A model generated the notes under the pieces. That model was not told where the DNA came from. It was given only the letters and a program-made list of their open reading frames with translations, and searched no databases. 64,000 bases of DNA from Allobosea sp. (lineage in GTDB: Bacteria > Pseudomonadota > Alphaproteobacteria > Rhizobiales > Beijerinckiaceae): assembly GCA_024231975.1 (NCBI GenBank), contig JAAEQB010000074.1, forward strand, positions 1 to 64,000, written 5' to 3'. Position numbers and translations under genes: made by a program. Position 1 is the stretch's first letter. Each line of letters begins with the position of its first letter. Positions 61,263-64,000 of the stretch are shown here, in pieces.

Positions 61263-62054
61263 ATGCAGGGCGGACAGCGACAGCGCGAGATCGTCGTCAG
61301 CGTGCGCGAGCTCGAGGTCGGCTTTGGCGACAAGACCATCCTGGATCGCCTCGATATCGAGATTGCGCGCGGCGAGATCCTCGGCGTCATCGGCGCATCA
61401 GGCTCGGGCAAGTCGGTCCTGGCTCGGACGATTCTCGGGCTCGTGCCAAAGCGCGGCGGCGTGATCGAGATTTTCGGCCAGGATGTCGATACGCTGTCAG
61501 CCAGAGAACGCCGGACGATGGAGCAGCGCTTCGGCGTCATGTTCCAGCACGGCGCCCTGTTCTCCTCCCTCACCGTTGCCGACAATATCCAGTTTCCCAT
61601 GCGGGAAAGCCTCCAGCTGTCGCGGCGCCTGATGGCGGAAATGGCGATGTTGAAGATCGAGCTGGTCGGCCTTCCGCCTGATGCCGCAGGCAAATATCCA
61701 TGGGAACTCTCGGGCGGCATGACCAAGCGTGCCGCATTGGCGCGCGCGCTCGCCCTCGATCCCGAGATCCTTTTTCTCGACGAGCCGACGTCCGGCCTCG
61801 ACCCGATCGCCGCCGACGCCTTCGACGAGCTATTGCTGACGCTCAAGGCCAGCCTGGACCTGACGGTGATGATGATCACCCACGATCTCAGCAGCCTCCA
61901 CGCGACCTGCGACAGGATCGCGGCCATCGCGCATGGCAAGGTCATCGCGACCGGAACGCTCAGCGACCTGCTGGCGCATGACGACGCCTGGCTCCAGGCC
62001 TATTTCGCGGGCGAGCGTGGCCGAACGATCTTTGCGGACGAAAGGGTCGGTTGA
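61263..62054 (+). CDS. ABC transporter ATP-binding protein, MlaF-like
   Basis: 263 aa from ATG 61263; in-frame TTG 61251 and GTG 61257 overlap or follow the preceding stop at once. Single ABC module: Walker A GASGSGKSV, Q-loop MFQHG, signature LSGGMTKRAALARAL, Walker B LFLDEPTSGLDPIAAD and the His switch THD. The LSGGM signature is typical of MlaF and related lipid or toluene tolerance exporters. No permease (MlaE) or MCE (MlaD) partner is adjacent. Confidence 0.9.
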   Translation: MQGGQRQREIVVSVRELEVGFGDKTILDRLDIEIARGEILGVIGASGSGKSVLARTILGLVPKRGGVIEIFGQDVDTLSARERRTMEQRFGVMFQHGALFSSLTVADNIQFPMRESLQLSRRLMAEMAMLKIELVGLPPDAAGKYPWELSGGMTKRAALARALALDPEILFLDEPTSGLDPIAADAFDELLLTLKASLDLTVMMITHDLSSLHATCDRIAAIAHGKVIATGTLSDLLAHDDAWLQAYFAGERGRTIFADERVG

Positions 62055-62111
62055 TCCCGGCGCGGTCCGCGCCGACCAGCTTGTCCGCCCCTCAACGAGA
62101 CCCTCTCCGGA

Positions 62112-62125
62112 TTGATCGATATCAA
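62112..62125. promoter_or_regulatory. Perfect FNR/FixK-type box
   Basis: TTGAT-CGAT-ATCAA, an exact match to the palindromic consensus. It lies in a 358-bp region between two convergent genes (62055-62412), 60 bp before a small open frame on the plus strand. Confidence 0.7.
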
Positions 62126-62185
62126 AGACGCGAGCCGGCGTTGCTCCAATCTGTCGATGTCGATTTTCAGCGTCGGTTGCTTGCC

Positions 62186-62395
62186 ATGTCCCGCTCGTCT
62201 TTCGATCGTTGGAAAGCAAGGTTCTGCCAGCATCGCCGAACGGCCGACGCACGCCGCTCCGGGGATCTGGCGGGGGAGCTCGACAGCGAGCCGCGCATCT
62301 CGATCTGGATGCATGTCAGGGGGTTCCTGAGCCTGCTCAGGCAGATCATATTCGGCAGTAGGACAATCGACCGGTCTCACCGGCCGCCGCGGTGA
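62186..62395 (+). CDS. Possible 69-residue protein downstream of the FNR-type box
   Basis: ATG 62186 opens a frame (MSRSSFDRWKARFCQ...) to TGA at 62393. It contains a fairly hydrophobic helix (ISIWMHVRGFLSLLRQIIFG) and a basic N-terminus. No family is recognised and no clear ribosome binding site was seen. The only support is its position where a class II FNR-type promoter would start transcription (box centre about 67 bp ahead of the ATG). Confidence 0.3.
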   Translation: MSRSSFDRWKARFCQHRRTADARRSGDLAGELDSEPRISIWMHVRGFLSLLRQIIFGSRTIDRSHRPPR

Positions 62396-62412
62396 TGAAA
62401 ACAGGCTCTGGC

Positions 62413-62883
62413 TCAGCTCGCGCTTTCGCAGAGCGCCTGGAGCCTGTCGAGCAGCGGACATTGCCCGGGCAGTATCCGTTCACGCGCCTCGGGGAGAGAC
62501 CACCAGAGCGCCTGGTCAACCTCCGGAAAGGACTGCAGGCGCCCGCTGCGAGGTGGCCATTCGATCTCGAACCGGCTGGTGCAGCGGAAACCCGCGATGT
62601 CGAAGTCGCCTTCAACGGCAAAGGCTTCGACGGTCTTGCCGCCGCGCTGCCGGATGGAGCCGAGCGGGGTGAGACGGCCTGCGGGATCAGTTCCCAGCTC
62701 CTCGCCGAACTCACGCCGCGCGGCCGCTTCGTTCGTCTCGCCCGGAGCAGGCTCGCCCTTGGGGATGGACCAGGCGCCGAGATCGCGCCGTCGCCAGAAG
62801 GGCCCACCGGGGTGCACCAGCAGGACCTGAATGCTCCCGTCCCGGCGCCGGTACATCAGAATGCCGGCGCTGAGCGTGCCCAT
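62413..62883 (-). CDS. Nudix hydrolase
   Basis: 156 aa. The Nudix box GEPAPGETNEAAARREFGEELG fits G-x5-E-x7-R-E-x2-E-E-x-G. The start SAGILMYRRRDGSIQVLLVHPGGPFW and WSIPKGE are typical of the subgroup that handles diadenosine polyphosphates or NTP sanitation. The exact substrate is unknown. ATG 62883 is accepted. It lies convergent with the FNR-box region. Confidence 0.92.
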   Translation of the reverse strand: MGTLSAGILMYRRRDGSIQVLLVHPGGPFWRRRDLGAWSIPKGEPAPGETNEAAARREFGEELGTDPAGRLTPLGSIRQRGGKTVEAFAVEGDFDIAGFRCTSRFEIEWPPRSGRLQSFPEVDQALWWSLPEARERILPGQCPLLDRLQALCESAS

Positions 62884-62942
62884 GATTCTCTCCGCTGGCA
62901 GCCTTCAGCCGTGCCCTTCGCATGGACCAGCCTTGCGAAGCG

Positions 62943-63926
62943 CTAGGGTACCAGCACCGCGGCGCCCTGGAAGCGCCCGGCTCGCAGATCGGCAAGGGCC
63001 TCGTTGGCCTGATCGAGTCGATAGATATGGGTCGTGGTCCTGACGCCGGCGCGAGGTGCGATGGCGAGGAACTCCGTGGCGTCGGCCCGGGTCAGGTTTG
63101 CCACCGAGACGATACGGCGTTCACCCCAGAGCAGAGCATAGCGGAACTGCGGGATATCGCTCATGTGAATTCCCCCGCAGACGACGCAGCCGCCCTTGCG
63201 GATGGCGGCGAGCGCTTTCGGAACGAGGGTACCGACGGGGGCGAAGATGATGGCGGCGTCGAGCTGGACCGGTGGGGCATCTTCCGAGGATCCGGCCCAG
63301 CAGGCGCCGAGCGACAGGGCATGGCGCTGCGCCGCATCGTCGCCAGCCGCCGTGAACGCATAGGCTTCGCGCCCTTGCCAGCGGCAGATCTGCGTCAGGA
63401 TATGGGCGGCGGCACCGAAGCCGTAGAGGCCGATCCGTTGGCCGTCACCGGCCATCCGTAGCGCGCGCCAGCCGATCAGGCCCGCGCACATCAGCGGCGC
63501 GGCTTCGACCGCGTTCTCGAATTGCGTAAGGGGGTAGGCGAAGTCGGCATCGACCAGCACATGGGTGGCGAAGCCACCATCGCGCGTGTAGCCGGTGAAG
63601 ATCGGCGCGTCGCAGAGGTTCTCGGCCGCGCTGGCGCAATAGGGGCACTTGCCGCAGCTATGCCCGAGCCATGCCGCCCCAACGCGGGTGCCGACCTGTA
63701 GCGTGGTGACGCCCGCACCAACCCGATCGACGACCCCGACGATCTCATGCCCCGGCACGAGCGGCAGCCTTGGGTCGCTCAGATCGCCGTCGACGACATG
63801 AAGATCGGTCCGGCACACGGCGCAGGCTTCGACCCGCAGCCGCACCTCGCCCGGAGCGGGCTGCGGGTCCGGACGCTCTTCTGCGACGAGCGGTTCCCCG
63901 ATCTCATGCAAGACCATCGCCCGCAT
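62943..63926 (-). CDS. Zinc-dependent alcohol dehydrogenase
   Basis: 327 aa from ATG 63926, chosen for GGGAGGCG just ahead. MDR-superfamily enzyme: catalytic zinc Cys in ACAVCRTDLHVVDGD, GHEIVG, structural zinc cluster (SCGKCPYCASAAENLC), then the NAD-binding domain with IGLYGFGAAAH. The cofactor loop motif reads GFGAAAH. It oxidises alcohols or reduces aldehydes. Closely similar single-gene AdhA-type enzymes occur in Hyphomicrobiales stress or anaerobic regulons. It is separated from the Nudix gene by 59 bp on the same strand. Confidence 0.93.
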   Translation of the reverse strand: MRAMVLHEIGEPLVAEERPDPQPAPGEVRLRVEACAVCRTDLHVVDGDLSDPRLPLVPGHEIVGVVDRVGAGVTTLQVGTRVGAAWLGHSCGKCPYCASAAENLCDAPIFTGYTRDGGFATHVLVDADFAYPLTQFENAVEAAPLMCAGLIGWRALRMAGDGQRIGLYGFGAAAHILTQICRWQGREAYAFTAAGDDAAQRHALSLGACWAGSSEDAPPVQLDAAIIFAPVGTLVPKALAAIRKGGCVVCGGIHMSDIPQFRYALLWGERRIVSVANLTRADATEFLAIAPRAGVRTTTHIYRLDQANEALADLRAGRFQGAAVLVP

Positions 63927-64000
63927 GCTTCGCCTCCCGTGCTTAGCGCCAATGACTCTCAATGGGAGAGATGGAGAGGCACCGTGCATTCCCGGAGTAG

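Overview
The window is high-GC DNA from an alphaproteobacterium, most likely order Hyphomicrobiales and close to Bosea or Methylobacterium. This is inferred from the yajC-secD-secF neighbourhood with NDUFAF3- and NDUFAF6-like genes, trmFO, IalB and DUF1127 proteins, EcfG-type promoter motifs and HWE/HisKA_2 kinases. No rRNA, tRNA or CRISPR array was seen.

Layout. 1-160: the end of an IS110-type transposase abutting half of a palindromic repeat. 327-7835: envelope and secretion block (degenerate LytM/NlpD-like lipoprotein, DUF815 ATPase, yajC, secD, secF, then two genes related to mitochondrial complex I assembly factors), interrupted by an orphan SMI1/KNR4 gene. 8098-15318: trmFO, a DUF1127 protein, a ceramidase-like membrane protein, an ArsR/SRPBCC pair, an RraA-like protein, an IalB-like protein and stator genes motA/motB. 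15319-16377: repeats and strong hairpins without a gene. 16378-18461: an AT-richer two-gene island, a SIR2-like/P-loop kinase-like fusion translationally coupled to a nucleoside 2-deoxyribosyltransferase-like protein. This is the best candidate for an undescribed anti-phage (NAD/nucleotide) system. 18529-25279: uvrA, an MFS transporter, a DUF1127-GNAT fusion, a LysR regulator and a small monooxygenase.

25518-34659 has an aromatic/amino-acid flavour: an atypical EPSP synthase, an indolepyruvate:ferredoxin oxidoreductase divergent from an Lrp regulator, and a polar-amino-acid ABC system (binding protein plus two permeases, no ATPase here) carrying a prephenate-dehydratase-like protein, divergent from an XRE-cupin regulator. 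36252-46178 is a tightly overlapping minus-strand catabolic operon: Rieske oxygenase, its reductase, a HisC-like aminotransferase, a full peptide/opine-type ABC importer and an FAD 2-hydroxyacid dehydrogenase. It diverges from a LysR gene, with a perfect palindrome between them.

47749-62395 is a stress island of small proteins, two-component signalling genes, a cold shock protein, a DUF892 ferritin-like protein, an SDR, a BON protein, a beta-CASP nuclease and others. Five EcfG-like promoters (GGAAC-N16/17-GTT) lie in 47.7-56.3 kb, and three FNR/FixK-type boxes (TTGAT-N4-ATCAA-like) in 58.9-62.1 kb. This suggests a general-stress half and an oxygen-limitation half. The window ends with a Nudix hydrolase and a zinc alcohol dehydrogenase. 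Palindromic repeat families recur through the window, including one element nested inside another.
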